Shown here piece after piece: positions 63,225 to 64,000 of a stretch of DNA of 64,000 nucleotides. Position 1 is the stretch's first letter; every line of letters starts with the position of its first letter. Both the position numbers and the translations under genes were made by a program. The stretch is taken from assembly GCA_003013855.2 (NCBI GenBank), contig ML058553.1, positions 62,001-126,000 of the forward strand, in the 5' to 3' direction. A model generated the notes under the pieces. The model was given only the letters and a program-made list of their open reading frames with translations. It was not told the origin of the DNA and did no database searches. This stretch comes from Liriodendron chinense (lineage: Eukaryota; Streptophyta; Magnoliopsida; Magnoliales; Magnoliaceae).

Positions 63225-63375
63225 TCTCACACCAGCCGTTAGTCCCGATGGGCCCAACGACGCTAGCGATGACGAGCCGTGGTCCTTGAGTGGGATGGAG
63301 GTGAAAAGCTCTTGCTGGTCGCAGGAGATATGACACCAGCCGTTAGTCCCATTGGGCCCCACAGCGCTAGTCCAA
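63225..63375. repeat. ~100-bp tandem repeat, 1.5 units
   Basis: CACCAGCCGTTAGTCCCGAT, GACGAGCCGTGGTCC, GGGATGGAGGTGAAAAGCTC, then CACCAGCCGTTAGTCCCATT again. Same unit as 39575-39860, where it precedes a B3 copy. Confidence 0.65.
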
Positions 63376-63764
63376 TCAGAAGATCGTATTACAAAATCGC
63401 TGTGGAAATGCAATCTCTCCCTCTGAAATGAGAAAAATGGGAAAAAGAGAAAATGGATATACAAGGGACGGTTTCCCGCTTACCTGAGTGGTTTTGGGAG
63501 CAGTTTTGAGAGGTGCCGGAAGGCCAACCGACTGGAGAGATATAGCAGAGCTCTCTCTTCCTCTATAATCTCTATCCCTGCGAAGGTAGCAGGAAATTTC
63601 TGAGTTCGACAAACGAAGCTTCGTGGAAGGCTCTATTGAGTCTTTGAAACCTAGCAGCGTGTTTTATTTTTTATTTTTTATTTTTTTTATTTTTTCTTTG
63701 TCTTATAACAGGCTATTCCCGAATTATAAAGCCAAAGGCCTATGGTTTGCACGGGATGCGGGTT
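63376..63764 (-). other. Possible first exon with splice donor (minus strand)
   Basis: On the minus strand CCCAAAACCACTCAG|GTAAGCGGG (junction 63484/63483) is a strong plant donor. It follows a GC-richer stretch (63490-63620) with AGAGAGAGCTCTGC and TCGGTTGGCCTTCCGGC. No conserved protein is recognised. This could be the 5' UTR exon of a gene running left, now interrupted, or captured sequence. Confidence 0.25.
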
Positions 63765-64000
63765 TTCGCTTAGGTGGGGGCAACCGTGATGTTTGTGAGA
63801 AATCCATCCATTCCATCCATTTTGTGAGATCATTTTAGGACATGACGCCAAAAATGAACCGGATCCAAGACTCAAGTGGACTGAAAACAGGAAGATTGAA
63901 CGTCCACATTTGAAATATTCGTGGGGCCATAGAAATTTTGAATAAGGATAATATTTGTGTTTTCAGTTCATCCGAGTAGTAATGACATTATGAACCGTAA
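63765..64000. mobile_element. GGGCCC-type MITE, left part, runs off the window
   Basis: GGTGGGGGCAACCGTGATGT, TCCATTCCATCCATTTTGTG, CAAAAATGAACCGGATCC, ACTCAAGTGGACTGAAAAC. Truncated by the window end. Confidence 0.6.

Overview
The window is plant nuclear DNA, dominated by repeats. There are no operons, ribosome binding sites or CRISPR arrays. The evidence is plant B3 (DUF313-type) genes, plant-type L1 LINE RNase H remnants, Copia and Ty3/Gypsy LTR retrotransposons with tRNA-Met primer sites, a tRNA-derived SINE, and very many fold-back MITEs whose ends read like GGGCCCACCATGATGTATG. The abundance of that MITE suggests a woody angiosperm, perhaps a magnoliid, but this is a guess.

Layout. 0-5 kb: a decayed B3 copy, four MITEs, LINE and Gypsy-gag remnants. 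5.4-7.2 kb: a 33-35 bp minisatellite split by a LINE. 7.8-10.7 kb: a solo LTR and a MITE split by a 1.2 kb LINE with target-site duplications. 11-13.5 kb: a tRNA-derived SINE, a complete B3 gene (11589-12047, minus) and a LINE remnant holding a fold-back MITE. 13.5-20 kb: mostly non-coding duplicated DNA. 20-37 kb: an LTR-retrotransposon cluster with a split solo LTR, a deleted Gypsy element, Copia-1 inserted in a host pseudogene (DUF7642-like membrane protein), and Copia-2 carrying a Gypsy element nested ten bases inside its 5' LTR. 37-64 kb: duplicated blocks carrying B3 copies at 40.2, 41.4, 45.9, 50.9 and 61.2 kb, with MITEs between them and a third gag-protease-only LTR element (54.1-57.0 kb, minus).

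Host genes. The only plausible intact protein genes are the B3 genes at 11589-12047 and 40191-40748. A third (50854) has a one-base insertion near its start but could restart at a downstream ATG. The rest are fragments. The last three main B3 copies end at 40191, 50854 and 61223, about 10.4-10.7 kb apart, and share flanking order, which points to segmental duplication followed by TE insertion.

TE biology. Two Copia elements and one Gypsy element keep gag and protease but lack integrase and reverse transcriptase. The two Copia elements end at the same place, so they look like one long-lived non-autonomous lineage. The only element with RT, RNase H and integrase (29985-34232) lacks gag and carries frameshifts. 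Exact target-site duplications date several insertions relative to each other.
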